A stretch of 64,000 bases of DNA from Mesorhizobium sp. YC-39 (GCF_025753795.1 NZ_JAOWPS010000004.1:124001-188000), one strand, 5' to 3'. Positions 25,304 to 34,393 are shown, counted from the first letter of the stretch. The notes: generated by a model from the sequence alone, not told the origin. Numbers and translations: made by a program.

Positions 25304-26933
25304 GAACACCAGCACACTGAGCAGAGCGGCTGCCATTGCCGTCTCAGACCTGCGCATCGAGGCGCGCACCAGCAGCGGCTGGACCGAGATCGTCAAAGGC
25401 GTGAGCTTCACCCTGCGGCGTGGCGAGGTCCTCGGCATCGTCGGAGAATCCGGCGCGGGAAAATCGACGATCGGCCTTGCTGCGCTCGGGCATTTCAGGC
25501 CGGGCTGCCGCGTCACCGGCGGCAAGATCGTCTTCGACGGAACCGATATGCTGTCGCTTGCCGACCATCAGCGGCGCAAGCTCCGGGGCACGCGCATCGC
25601 CTATGTCGCCCAGAGCGCCGCGGCTTCGTTCAACCCAGCCAAGCGGCTGATGGACCAGGTGGTGGAAGCGGCGGTCGAACGCGGCGGCCAGTTACGCGAA
25701 GAGGCCGAGGCCAATGCGGTCGCCATGTTCCGCTCGCTGCAACTGCCCGAGCCCGAAACCTTCGGCAGGCGCTATCCGCATCAGGTGTCCGGCGGCCAGT
25801 TGCAGCGGGCAATGACCGCCATGGCCATGATCTGCCGGCCGGACCTGATCGTCTTCGACGAGCCGACCACCGCGCTCGACGTGACGACCCAGGTCGAGGT
25901 CCTGATCTCGATCCGCAAGGCGATCGCCGAATATGGCGTCGCCGCGCTCTACATCTCTCATGATCTGGCAATCGTGGCGCAGCTTGCGCATCGGGTCATG
26001 GTGCTGCGCTACGGCGAGGTGGTCGAGGAGGCGCCGATCGCCGAAATCCTGTCGGCGCCGAAGCACCCCTATACCAAGACACTGTGGGCCTTGCGCAGCA
26101 TCGAGGAGCCCGAGCGGCCGCCGTCGGGCGACCTGCTGCAAGTCAGGAACATCTCGGCGTCCTACGGCACCTTCAAGGTGCTGGAGAGCGTCGACCTGTC
26201 GGTCGGCAAAGGCCAGACGGTTGCGCTTGTCGGAGAGTCCGGTTCAGGCAAGTCGACGCTTGGACGCGTGATCGCCGGTCTTATGAAACCGGACGGCGGC
26301 GCGGTGATGTTCGAGCAAAGCAGGCTGGGGCCTGTCGTCTCCTCGCGCACCAAGGACCAGTTGCGCCGCGTCCAGATTATCTATCAGTCGGCCGACACAT
26401 CGCTCAATCCGCGCCATGCCGTTCGAAAGATCATCGGCCGGCCGGTGTCTTTTTTTCATGGTCTTTCGGGCAAGAAGCGCGAGGCGCGCATTGTCGAACT
26501 TCTGCGCATGGTCGAGCTCGACGGCAGCTATATCGACCGCATGCCGTCGCAGCTTTCCGGCGGCCAGCGCCAAAGGGTGGCGATAGCCCGGGCGCTCGCC
26601 GCCGATCCGGAACTGATCATCTGCGACGAGGTGACGTCGGCGCTCGACCAGATCGTCCAGGCCGACATTCTGAAAATGTTGCTCGACCTGCAGAACCGTC
26701 TGGGCGTGTCCTATCTGTTCATCACCCACGATCTGGAAATCGTGCGCGCCATCGCCGACCAGGTCGTCGTCATGAACAAGGGCCGGATCGTCGAGCATGG
26801 GAAGCGCGGCGAGGTGCTGTCGCCGCCCTATGAGGACTATACGCGCCTGCTGCTCGATTCCGTTCCCGAGATGTCGTCCGATTGGCTCGACCGGCTGATC
26901 TCTACCCGCGCCGCAATTGCAGCGAAGCAGTGA
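25293..26933 (+). CDS. Peptide-type ABC transporter ATPase, fused DppD-DppF
   Basis: 546 residues holding two complete ABC domains, equivalent to separate DppD and DppF proteins joined in one chain. Domain 1: Walker A GESGAGKST, signature VSGGQLQRAM, Walker B LIVFDEPTTALD. Domain 2: Walker A GESGSGKST, signature LSGGQRQRVAIARAL, Walker B LIICDEVTSALDQ, where Val replaces the usual Pro after the Glu. Both sites should hydrolyse ATP. The ATG at 25293 lies inside the previous gene; a GTG at 25281 is an alternative. Last gene of the importer operon. Confidence 0.9.
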   Translation: MKHENTSTLSRAAAIAVSDLRIEARTSSGWTEIVKGVSFTLRRGEVLGIVGESGAGKSTIGLAALGHFRPGCRVTGGKIVFDGTDMLSLADHQRRKLRGTRIAYVAQSAAASFNPAKRLMDQVVEAAVERGGQLREEAEANAVAMFRSLQLPEPETFGRRYPHQVSGGQLQRAMTAMAMICRPDLIVFDEPTTALDVTTQVEVLISIRKAIAEYGVAALYISHDLAIVAQLAHRVMVLRYGEVVEEAPIAEILSAPKHPYTKTLWALRSIEEPERPPSGDLLQVRNISASYGTFKVLESVDLSVGKGQTVALVGESGSGKSTLGRVIAGLMKPDGGAVMFEQSRLGPVVSSRTKDQLRRVQIIYQSADTSLNPRHAVRKIIGRPVSFFHGLSGKKREARIVELLRMVELDGSYIDRMPSQLSGGQRQRVAIARALAADPELIICDEVTSALDQIVQADILKMLLDLQNRLGVSYLFITHDLEIVRAIADQVVVMNKGRIVEHGKRGEVLSPPYEDYTRLLLDSVPEMSSDWLDRLISTRAAIAAKQ

Positions 26934-26996
26934 CCAGAGGCTAGATCGCCGATGCGATGAAGCTTCCGGCGACCGGCTGAATCGGCGCTCACCGTG

Positions 26997-28280
26997 TCAA
27001 AGGCCGAACCGGTCCTTCAGCCGCCCCGAAAGGATCGCTGCCCTGACGCCCAGCGGCCAGAACCGGTGGAACCGGATGGTCTTCACCTGCGATATCGGCA
27101 TGGGGAAGGGGGCGGTCTCATCGCCGCGAAGACGCTTTGCCAGGACGCTGCCCATCGCCGAGGCCATGGCGACGCCACGACCATTGTAGCCAAGGCAGAT
27201 CAGGATGCCGTCTTCCGGCTCGTGCACATGCAATAGGTGATCCTTGGTGATCGCTACCCGACCGTTCCAGCCATGTGTCCAGCGTGTTTTGGCAAGCGCT
27301 GGCCAGAGCTGCCGCGCATAGTCGCTGAGATAGCCGATGGCGGAGGCATCCGCGACGGGCCGCATCGGCCCCCGGCCGCCCATCAGGAGGCGGTTCTGCG
27401 CGTCGATCCGGTAGTAGACCGTGATGTTGCCGGCCTCATAGACGACCGGTCTTTCAGGAAGGATTGCCGCGGCAACCGGGGGCGGGAGCGACTCGGTCGC
27501 GGCGATGGCGCTGAACACCGGAACGAGGGATTGCTCCAGGCCCGGCCAGAGCGTGCCGGTATAGCCATTGGTCGCGATGAGAACCTTCTCGGCGCTGAGA
27601 GAACCGTTGCCGGTTTTGAGGAGCCACTGTCCGGCCTCCCTGCTCAGCGAAAGGACCTCGCTGTCGCCAAAGATCCGCGCGCCGGCATTTTGCGCCGCGG
27701 CCGCCAGACCAAGGGCATATTTCAACGGATGGAGATCGCCGCCGCGGGCGTCGAGCATGCCCGACATATATCGGTCCGTGCCGGTGCGTGCCGCCATCGC
27801 CTTTGCGTCCAGCATGCTGACCGGCATGCCCCGCCGCTCGCACTGCTCGGCCGTGGTCCGCACCGCCCCCGCCGGCTTCGGGCGGACGGCGGCACGTATG
27901 GTGCCGTTCCGCCTGATATCGCAGGCGATCGACAGGCGCTTGATGAGATCGAAGGTGAAGTCAGGCGCGCCATAGGAGAAGTCGACCATGCGCGGCCCGA
28001 GATCCGGGCCGAACAGCGCTTCTATCGTGTCGGGATCGTATTTGAGGCCGGGATTGACCTGGCCGCCGTTCCGACCCGAGGCGCCCCAGCCCGGCTGGCG
28101 GGCCTCGAGCACGGCGACGTCTTCGCCGGCTTCCGCCAGATGCAGGGCCGTCGAAAGGCCAGTGAAGCCGCCGCCGATAATGGCGATCCTTGCCCGCTGC
28201 GCATCCTTCAAAGCCGGGTAGTTGCCGACGCCGCCGGCGGTTTCGCGATAGAGACTTCTGGGCGGTTCGCTTTCGAGCAT
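26997..28280 (-). CDS. FAD-dependent amine/amino acid oxidase (PuuB-like, DAO family)
   Basis: 427 residues. The segment ARIAIIGGGFTGLSTALHL is the FAD fold, followed by VLEARQPGWGASGRNGG with the GASGRNGG flavin-site motif typical of gamma-glutamylputrescine oxidase and related OrdL-like enzymes. LICLGYNGRGVAMASAMG is the C-terminal FAD contact. It probably oxidises a primary or secondary amine with oxygen or a membrane acceptor. It starts 9 bases after the DapA-family gene in a two-gene operon. The nearby PuuR-like regulator and polyamine-type importer support an amine substrate, but D-amino acids or hydroxyproline derivatives remain possible because a DapA-family deaminase/aldolase is its partner. 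Confidence 0.85.
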   Translation of the reverse strand: MLESEPPRSLYRETAGGVGNYPALKDAQRARIAIIGGGFTGLSTALHLAEAGEDVAVLEARQPGWGASGRNGGQVNPGLKYDPDTIEALFGPDLGPRMVDFSYGAPDFTFDLIKRLSIACDIRRNGTIRAAVRPKPAGAVRTTAEQCERRGMPVSMLDAKAMAARTGTDRYMSGMLDARGGDLHPLKYALGLAAAAQNAGARIFGDSEVLSLSREAGQWLLKTGNGSLSAEKVLIATNGYTGTLWPGLEQSLVPVFSAIAATESLPPPVAAAILPERPVVYEAGNITVYYRIDAQNRLLMGGRGPMRPVADASAIGYLSDYARQLWPALAKTRWTHGWNGRVAITKDHLLHVHEPEDGILICLGYNGRGVAMASAMGSVLAKRLRGDETAPFPMPISQVKTIRFHRFWPLGVRAAILSGRLKDRFGL

Positions 28281-28289
28281 AGTGATGCT

Positions 28290-29243
28290 CTACGAAGCAG
28301 CCGCTGGCGAGAGAGTGGCCGGCGGAGAGGCGACAGGTTTGACGAGGAGGGTGCCTGCCGAATGCAGCTCCCGCAGAATATCCAGCAGCCTGGTTCTCAG
28401 ACCCTCGGACACCGCTCCAAGCGGCGGCAGCGAGCCGCCGGGATCAAGCCCGATCATGCCGAGGGCCAGCCGCGTCGGACCAGGATTTTCCTCGCTGAAC
28501 AGCGCGTCCATCAAGGGGCAGAGCCGGCGTTGCAAAGCGAGGGCGTCGCCAAAACGTCCGCCTTCGGCAAGAGCTTGCACCTCGTTCCAGAACGACGGAA
28601 CGAGTACCGCCGAAGTGAGGATCCCGCCGCGGGCGCCCATGCTGACCTGCTGGGTGAACAGCGTGTCCTGGCCGCTCAGCATCTGGAAGCCAGCGGGAAC
28701 CTTCTGCATGACGTGATCGAAATGGTAGAGGTCCGTATTCGACGCCTTCATGCCGATGATGATGTCGCGCTTCGCCATGGCGGCGATGGTTTCGGGAGCG
28801 ATGACGAAGTGGGTCCGGGCCGGATTGTCGTAGAGGACGATCGGCAGATCGACCGCCTCCTTGACCTCGGCGAAGTAGCGCAGCACGCCTTCCTGGCTGT
28901 TGCGGGTGTAGAACGGGACGATCAGCATGAGCGCGTCGGCTCCCGCCGCCTTGAAGGATTTGCCAGTATCGACCGCATCGCCCAGCCCGGGCGACAGCAC
29001 GCCAGCGATAACTGGCGCCTCTCCCCCAGCCGCGGCAACGCTCGCTTCGACCGTCTCGATGCGCGCCTTTGCCGAAAGCGCCGTGAATTCTCCCGTTCCG
29101 CCGAGCGGCACCACACCGGAGGCGCCATTGTCGATCATGTAGCGCACGAGCTTGCGCACGCCTTCGATGTCGACGCTATGGTCTGCGCGAACGGAGGTCG
29201 GAAAGGCCGGAATGATGCCTTTGAGCGAAAGGGGATGCGCCAC
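28290..29243 (-). CDS. DapA-family lyase/aldolase (dihydrodipicolinate synthase superfamily)
   Basis: 317 residues from a GTG at 29243 with GGAG 9 bases upstream; the frame is open to an ATG at 29315. GGTGEFTALSAKAR is the phosphate/pyruvate loop, YDNPAR contains the catalytic Tyr and GMKASNTD contains Lys166, the Schiff-base residue. The family includes DHDPS, N-acetylneuraminate lyase, sugar-acid aldolases and the pyrroline-hydroxycarboxylate deaminase of hydroxyproline breakdown. Biosynthetic DapA is unlikely in this setting. It heads the operon with the PuuB-like oxidase and lies divergent from the XRE-cupin regulator, so its expression probably depends on the site at 29356. Confidence 0.83.
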   Translation of the reverse strand: MAHPLSLKGIIPAFPTSVRADHSVDIEGVRKLVRYMIDNGASGVVPLGGTGEFTALSAKARIETVEASVAAAGGEAPVIAGVLSPGLGDAVDTGKSFKAAGADALMLIVPFYTRNSQEGVLRYFAEVKEAVDLPIVLYDNPARTHFVIAPETIAAMAKRDIIIGMKASNTDLYHFDHVMQKVPAGFQMLSGQDTLFTQQVSMGARGGILTSAVLVPSFWNEVQALAEGGRFGDALALQRRLCPLMDALFSEENPGPTRLALGMIGLDPGGSLPPLGAVSEGLRTRLLDILRELHSAGTLLVKPVASPPATLSPAAAS

Positions 29244-29355
29244 GTGCGGGAACTCCGTGCAGGCTGAACTGGAAGACAGACCCAACGGGCATCGTGCCGG
29301 GGTCGCGCCAGGCAATTCTGCACGGCTTTCCCGGAATCACAACAACGATTTTTAA

Positions 29356-29366
29356 TTTTCTGAAAA
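29356..29366. promoter_or_regulatory. Operator-like palindrome TTTTCTGAAAA
   Basis: TTTTC and GAAAA are perfect arms around T, in the gap between the divergent DapA-family and XRE-cupin genes. The same core with A in the middle, with similar flanks (AACAA before, TTGTT after), occurs at 30237 before the polyamine-type importer. The XRE-cupin protein is the likely binder. Confidence 0.55.
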
Positions 29367-29488
29367 ACGATTGTTTCGGCAGCGAAGTTTCGCTAGCTTC
29401 CGGAGCGGCCATCGTTGCCGCCGGCGCGCGTCTTCGGCGCGCTGCAAAAAACGATTGCTCGGTGGGCAGCAAGACGTGAAAGTCCAGC

Positions 29489-30094
29489 ATGGAAAACATA
29501 AAGTCTCGTGTGATGACATTGCAGAAAGCGGATGCCGGGCAGGACAGTGATCCCAGGCTGGGGGCGCGCCTGCGCGAGTTGCGGCAGGCAAGAAAGCTGA
29601 CGCTGGCCGACCTTGCCGCCAGCACGGGACTCTCGATCGGAACGCTTTCGCAGCTGGAGCGGGATCTCGTTTCGCCGACGGTGCGCACGCTTTTCACCCT
29701 GGGCAGCGCGCTTGGCGTGTCGCCCGCATGGCTGATCGACCCTGAAAATAGCGGAGACGTGGATGCGCCTTTCGTGGTCCGGGCCAACAAGCGCCAGCCT
29801 TTCCTCAACGCGGACGGCCTGAAAAAGGATCTTATTTCGCCGGTGGCCAGCAAGCGGCTGAAGGGTTTCTACGTCGTCATCGAGCCCGGCAGCGGCTCCG
29901 GAAATGCGCCCTATGTGCATGCCGGCGAGGAGATGGGCCTCGTCATGTCCGGCGTGCTGGAATTGAGAATCGACGATCGCGTCTTCGTCCTGCGGGAAGG
30001 CGACTGCTTCTCGTTTCCGAGCGACCATCCGCACAGTTTTTCCAATGTCGGCGCCAACCAGGCGACCGTCTTCTGGGTCAATGCAAACATCTAG
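29489..30094 (+). CDS. XRE-family regulator with C-terminal cupin domain (PuuR-like)
   Basis: 201 residues. The HTH region is RLGARLRELRQARKLTLADL, continuing with AASTGLSIGTLSQLERDLVS. The C-terminal cupin contains PYVHAGEEMGLVMSGVLEL and ends FPSDHPHSFSNVG. This two-domain plan matches PuuR and other small-molecule-sensing repressors, in which the cupin binds the inducer. It lies divergent from the DapA-family/oxidase operon and 288 bases before the importer operon; each gap holds a TTTTCWGAAAA site. It probably represses all three units, including itself, until the imported amine or product appears. An alternative ATG lies at 29513. Confidence 0.87.
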   Translation: MENIKSRVMTLQKADAGQDSDPRLGARLRELRQARKLTLADLAASTGLSIGTLSQLERDLVSPTVRTLFTLGSALGVSPAWLIDPENSGDVDAPFVVRANKRQPFLNADGLKKDLISPVASKRLKGFYVVIEPGSGSGNAPYVHAGEEMGLVMSGVLELRIDDRVFVLREGDCFSFPSDHPHSFSNVGANQATVFWVNANI

Positions 30095-30095
30095 T

Positions 30096-30133
30096 GCATA
30101 GCCCCGAAAACCGGAATCGATTTCGGGTCATGC
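30096..30133 (+). repeat. Rhizobial-type intergenic hairpin repeat, copy 2
   Basis: GCAT/ATGC outer bases and CCCGAAA/TTTCGGG inner arms surround ACCGGAATCGA. It begins one base after the XRE-cupin stop and continues with an A-rich tail (GCAAAAATCAAA). It is related in layout to the copies at 3388 and 61470. Confidence 0.6.
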
Positions 30134-30236
30134 GCAAAAATCAAAATGCTCAGAGAGCCAAAGCACGTCGCATGATTCCTGGCGCGCGACCTGCTCAAGG
30201 CGAGTGACGCGCTCCAGCGTCGGCAACAATTTTCAT

Positions 30237-30247
30237 TTTTCAGAAAA
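30237..30247. promoter_or_regulatory. Operator-like palindrome TTTTCAGAAAA
   Basis: Second copy of the TTTTCWGAAAA core, 135 bases before the start of the polyamine-type importer operon. The flanking bases also match the copy at 29356. The likely regulator is the XRE-cupin protein at 29489. Confidence 0.55.
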
Positions 30248-30382
30248 CTGCTTGTTATGTCGCTACTGATATGCCAGTTTTATGAAAATCGTGTATGCGA
30301 AAGACGGGAGGCGGACCTCATCCAGGGGCCAGCCGGGGGCATGACCTCACGACGCATCGCGACATGACTGGGAACTTTTCAA

Positions 30383-31237
30383 ATGTCGAGTGCGAGTGAC
30401 GTTTCATTTCTCAGCCCGAGGTCGGCGACGCTTCTCGTCGCGCCGCTCGGTGCGCTGCTGATCCTGTTTTTCGCCTATCCGCTGATCCTGACTGTCTGGC
30501 AGAGCTTCTACGAGGGCGGCTTCACGCTGCGGGCCTATGCCGAGCTTGCCACGTCGACGCTGTTCTACAAGGTTCTTCGCACCACCTTCGTCATCAGCTT
30601 CACCGCGACGCTGGTCAGCCTGTTGATCGGCTATCCGGTCGCGCTGCATCTGTCGCGGCAGTCGCCCCGCAAGCGCACATTCTACCTCATGCTGGTGATG
30701 CTGCCATTCTGGACCAGCATCCTGGTCAAGAGTTTCGCGCTCACCGTGCTTCTCGGCCACAGCGGCATCGTCAACCAGGCGCTGGGCTTCATCAGCGGCG
30801 GAACCATCCAGTTCCCGATGGTCTTCAACCGCTTTGGCGCCATTGTCGGCATGATCAACTATCTCTTGCCGTTCATGATCCTGTCGATCCTCGGCAGCCT
30901 GCTCGCGCAGGACGGCAATCTGGCGCGGGCGGCCGAAGTGATGGGCGCCGGACCGTTCCGCATTTTCCGGAAGGTGACGCTGCCGCTCAGCATGCCGGGC
31001 GTCATCGCCGGCATCATCATCAATTTCACCTTGTCGATCGGCATGTACATCACACCGGCGCTGCTTGGCGGACGGCAGGACATGATGATCGCCAATCTGA
31101 TCGATTTCTACACAAGGCAGACACTCGACTGGCCGATGGCCTCGGCCATCTCCGTCGTCCTGCTGCTGATCTCAGGCGCTCTGGTGACCATTCTCGGGCG
31201 TGTCCGCGGCGGGGCCGGCGTCATGGGAGTGGCATGA
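30383..31237 (+). CDS. Spermidine/putrescine-type ABC transporter permease (PotB family)
   Basis: 284 residues with six predicted membrane helices, beginning at LLVAPLGALLILFFAYPLIL. The EAA-type loop is AAEVMGAGPFRIFRKVTLPL, which contacts the ATPase. The family forms one half of the channel for polyamines, opines or similar cations. It is the first gene of the operon; its stop overlaps the next start (ATGA). It lacks a binding protein upstream; that gene is fourth in the operon. Confidence 0.88.
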   Translation: MSSASDVSFLSPRSATLLVAPLGALLILFFAYPLILTVWQSFYEGGFTLRAYAELATSTLFYKVLRTTFVISFTATLVSLLIGYPVALHLSRQSPRKRTFYLMLVMLPFWTSILVKSFALTVLLGHSGIVNQALGFISGGTIQFPMVFNRFGAIVGMINYLLPFMILSILGSLLAQDGNLARAAEVMGAGPFRIFRKVTLPLSMPGVIAGIIINFTLSIGMYITPALLGGRQDMMIANLIDFYTRQTLDWPMASAISVVLLLISGALVTILGRVRGGAGVMGVA

Positions 31238-32034
31238 TGACAAGACCGTTGCGAACGGCCGCCGTCTTCTTCGTGCCCGTGGTCGCCTGGGCCTGCTACC
31301 TCTTCCTCCTGCTGCCCAGCGTGATCGTCTTTCCGATCTCGTTCGGCACGGGGGGCGAGTTCGAATTTCCGCCGCGCGCGTTTTCGCTTGAACTCTACCG
31401 GCAGTTCTTCACGGACGCCGCCTGGTGGGGCGCCATGACGCAAAGCCTGATGATCGCCTTGATGACGGCGCTCGCCACGACGGTTCTAGGCCTGCCCGCA
31501 GCCTATGCGTTGCAGCGGGCGAGCCTGCCTGGTGCCGGCCTGATCAACGGCTTCATCATGGGGCCGCTGCTGGTTCCGGTGATCGTTCTCGGCCTTGGGC
31601 TCTATCTGCAGTTCGCGCCCTGGAACCTCTTGAACCGCGATGTCTCGCTGTTCCTCTCCCACACCATGCTGGCGGTGCCCTTCATGATGATCTCGGTTGG
31701 CGCGTCGCTCAGGCATCTTGATCCGACGCTCGAGAACGCGGCGTTGATCATGGGCGCTTCCAAGCCCGCCATCTTCTTCAAGGTCGTGCTCCCCCAGTTG
31801 AAGGCCGGTATCGCGGCAGGCGCTCTTTTCGCTTTCCTGATCTCGTTTGACGAGGTGATCGTCGCCTATTTCGTGACTGGTCCGGAAACGCAGACATTGC
31901 CGGTGAAAATGTACAGCGCCATGCGCTGGGAGCTGTCGCCGGTCATTGCCGCCGCTTCGACCCTGGTCACCGTTTTTTCAATTCTTCTGGCGATCGGCAT
32001 CATGATGCTTCAGCGCAAGGAGAAGCAGCAATGA
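31234..32034 (+). CDS. Spermidine/putrescine-type ABC transporter permease (PotC family)
   Basis: 266 residues. VVAWACYLFLLLPSVIVFPI is the first helix and LENAALIMGASKPAIFFKVV is the EAA-type loop. It forms the second half of the channel with the PotB-like protein. Both ends overlap neighbouring genes at ATGA, showing tight translational coupling with the permease before and the ATPase after. Confidence 0.88.
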   Translation: MMTRPLRTAAVFFVPVVAWACYLFLLLPSVIVFPISFGTGGEFEFPPRAFSLELYRQFFTDAAWWGAMTQSLMIALMTALATTVLGLPAAYALQRASLPGAGLINGFIMGPLLVPVIVLGLGLYLQFAPWNLLNRDVSLFLSHTMLAVPFMMISVGASLRHLDPTLENAALIMGASKPAIFFKVVLPQLKAGIAAGALFAFLISFDEVIVAYFVTGPETQTLPVKMYSAMRWELSPVIAAASTLVTVFSILLAIGIMMLQRKEKQQ

Positions 32035-33224
32035 ACGCGCAGATGAAGCCCCCGGTCGCTCCATCCGCATCGTCTCCATTGGATAAGGAACCAGCCTTGG
32101 CGCATCTTGCGGAACCCTCCACACCAAACGCTGCAGCCAGCGACGCCATGATCGAAGTGCGCGGTCTGTCGAAGCTCTACAACGGCGTGGCAGCCTTGTC
32201 GGATGTCACCCTCAGCGTCGGCAAGGGCGAATTCGTCACGCTGCTCGGCCCGAGCGGATCGGGCAAGTCGACCCTCCTCAACCTGATCTCGGGAATGACG
32301 ACGCCGACCGCGGGCAAGATCCTGATCAACGGGACGGATGCCACGACCTTGCCGACCAACCAGCGCGGGCTGGGCATGGTCTTTCAGAATTATGCGCTGA
32401 TGCCGCATATGACGGTGTTTCAGAACATCGCCTTCCCGCTGCAGGTCCGCAAGATCGGCAAGGACGAGATACGCCAGCGTGTGATGGACGTGCTGAAACT
32501 CATCCAGCTCGAACATGTCGCCGACCGCCGACCGCGCGAACTCTCCGGCGGGCAGCAGCAGCGCATCTCGCTGGCACGCTGCATCGTCTACAATCCACCG
32601 CTCATCCTGATGGACGAGCCGCTCGGCGCGTTGGACAAGAAGCTGCGCGAGGGCATGCAACTGGAGATCAAGCGGCTGCATGCCGATCTTGGCGTCACGA
32701 TGCTCTACGTCACCCACGATCAGGACGAGGCGCTGACCATGTCCGACCGCATCGTCCTGATGCGTGGCGGCAAGATCGAGCAGCAGGGAACGCCGGAAGC
32801 GCTCTACTTCAAACCACAAACCGTCTTCAGCGCCGATTTCATCGGCAGCTCCAATCTTTTCCCCGGCAAGCTGTCCAAGGACAAGGGCGGCCTGATGCTC
32901 CGCTGCGCGGCCGGCGCGTTTGACGTTCCCGCGGCCGACGGCGCGTTCGTGGCCGGCTCCGCTGCCGTGCTGCTCGTGCGTCCGGAAAACATCATGGTCG
33001 AGACACCGGCCGATGCCTCCGGCCGCCAGCAGATCGCGGCCACTCTCAAGGACACCGTGGTGCTTGGCGGCATCGTGCGGCATTTCCTCGAGACGCCGGC
33101 CGGCGAGCAGATCATCGCGCAGGAACTCAATCAACCGAACCGGGCGCGATTGATGCGCGGCGATGCCGTGAAAGTGTCCTGGCGGGTCGACGACGGCAGG
33201 CTGCTGCCGGCGGAGCGCGCCTAG
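32031..33224 (+). CDS. Spermidine/putrescine-type ABC transporter ATPase (PotA family)
   Basis: 397 residues. Walker A GPSGSGKST, signature LSGGQQQRISLARCI and Walker B LILMDEPLGALDKKLRE are complete. The C-terminal 130 residues form the TOBE-type regulatory/oligomerisation domain usual in PotA. The first 40 residues are a low-complexity Pro/Ser/Ala extension before MIEVRGLSKLYNG, so translation might instead begin near there, but the ATG at 32031 overlaps the previous stop and is favoured. It energises the PotB/PotC-like channel. Confidence 0.88.
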   Translation: MNAQMKPPVAPSASSPLDKEPALAHLAEPSTPNAAASDAMIEVRGLSKLYNGVAALSDVTLSVGKGEFVTLLGPSGSGKSTLLNLISGMTTPTAGKILINGTDATTLPTNQRGLGMVFQNYALMPHMTVFQNIAFPLQVRKIGKDEIRQRVMDVLKLIQLEHVADRRPRELSGGQQQRISLARCIVYNPPLILMDEPLGALDKKLREGMQLEIKRLHADLGVTMLYVTHDQDEALTMSDRIVLMRGGKIEQQGTPEALYFKPQTVFSADFIGSSNLFPGKLSKDKGGLMLRCAAGAFDVPAADGAFVAGSAAVLLVRPENIMVETPADASGRQQIAATLKDTVVLGGIVRHFLETPAGEQIIAQELNQPNRARLMRGDAVKVSWRVDDGRLLPAERA

Positions 33225-33278
33225 TCCGCAGAATTTTCTCCCCTTCACCTCGAAGCTTGACCAACGGAAGGCCAGACA

Positions 33279-34343
33279 ATGACAAAAGATACATTCCGCA
33301 TATCTCGCCGCAGCTTCACAAAAGGTGCTGCCGTTGCCGCGATCGGCCTTGCAGCGCCGTCCGTCATCACCGGTCGCGCCAGGGCGGCGGACAAGTCCAT
33401 CACCGTCACCTCCTGGGGCGGCGACTATCACAAGAGCGTCGAGGAGGTGTTTGCCGCGCCGTTCACGGCGGAAACCGGCATCGCGGTGCAACTGGTCGAC
33501 AATGGCGACATGGCCAAGGTCAAGGCGCAGGTGCTCAGCAACAGCGTCACCTGGGACATCATCGACGCGCCAGCCGCGTTCGCCACCTCCGGTGCCAAGG
33601 AGAACCTCTGGGAGCCGCTCGACAGCACGCTGGTGGCGACAGAAGGCCTGCTGGAGAAGCCGAACGCCCTCTACATGCCGCTCTATCTCTACAGCGGCGG
33701 CATTTTATGGAACACGGAACGCCATCCCGACGGCAAGCATCCGGTCGATTTCGCCGGCTTTTTCGACACGGAAAAATTCCCCGGGCGCCGCTGCATGCGC
33801 TCGCTTGCGCCTGAAACGCTCGAGGCCGCACTTGTCGGTGACGGGGTCCAGCCGAAGGATCTCTACCCCCTCGACGTGGAGCGGGCCTTTGCCGTGCTCG
33901 ATCGCCTGAAGGACAATATTTCGAAATTCGCCGCCACGACGCCCGAGCAGGTGACGTCGGTCAGCCAGAACGAGGCCGATTTTTCCTACAGCTACTACAA
34001 CCGCGTCAAGAGCGCCCAGAAGAGCGGCACGCCGCTCGATTTCTCCTTCGCGCAGACGAACAACTCGCTCGACTTCTTTGCCATTCCGAAGGGCTCGAAG
34101 AACAAGGAAGCGGCGATGCAGTTCATCGCGTTCTGCCTGCGGCAGGACCGCCAGACCGCCTGGGCGCTGCGGGGCTATTATCTGCCCAACACGCTGAAGT
34201 CCGTCGAGGAGATCAAGGCATCGCCGAATGGCGGCTTCCTGCCGGATCTCGCCAGCGGCAAGAATGTCGTCATCAATGCCGAGTGGTGGGGCGACAATTA
34301 CACCACCGTGCAGAAGCGCTATTCGGAATGGATGATTTCCTGA
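33279..34343 (+). CDS. Spermidine/putrescine-type ABC transporter substrate-binding protein (PotD family)
   Basis: 354 residues. It has a Tat-type signal peptide, RISRRSFTKGAAVAAIGLAA, cut near RARA/ADK. The mature protein starts SITVTSWGGDYHKSVEEVF, the usual opening of PotD and related binding proteins for polyamines, opines or amino-acid derivatives. WNTERHPDGKHP and FFAIPKGSKNKEAAMQFIAF are also typical. Genes of this group often sit last in the transporter cluster, as here. A strong hairpin follows its stop, before the hydroxyacid oxidase gene. Confidence 0.87.
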   Translation: MTKDTFRISRRSFTKGAAVAAIGLAAPSVITGRARAADKSITVTSWGGDYHKSVEEVFAAPFTAETGIAVQLVDNGDMAKVKAQVLSNSVTWDIIDAPAAFATSGAKENLWEPLDSTLVATEGLLEKPNALYMPLYLYSGGILWNTERHPDGKHPVDFAGFFDTEKFPGRRCMRSLAPETLEAALVGDGVQPKDLYPLDVERAFAVLDRLKDNISKFAATTPEQVTSVSQNEADFSYSYYNRVKSAQKSGTPLDFSFAQTNNSLDFFAIPKGSKNKEAAMQFIAFCLRQDRQTAWALRGYYLPNTLKSVEEIKASPNGGFLPDLASGKNVVINAEWWGDNYTTVQKRYSEWMIS

Positions 34344-34393
34344 GGCGCGGTCTTTGATCCCAGCGCCTCGCCGGCTCATGGCCGGCGGGGCGC
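34342..34393 (+). terminator. GC-rich hairpin after the PotD-like gene, with an alternative fold
   Basis: GCGCCTCGCCGGC (34363-34375) and GCCGGCGGGGCGC (34381-34393) form a 13-base stem with one G-T pair and a 5-base loop. GAGGCGC at 34342-34348, overlapping the stop codon, can instead pair with GCGCCTC at 34363-34369. The two folds exclude each other, as in attenuators. No T tract follows. It may reduce expression of the two oxidase genes downstream. Confidence 0.5.

Noticed and set aside
27237..29267. 676-residue open frame on the plus strand
   Set aside because: It spans two real minus-strand genes (PuuB-like and DapA-family) and their gap; its composition is that of a shadow frame.
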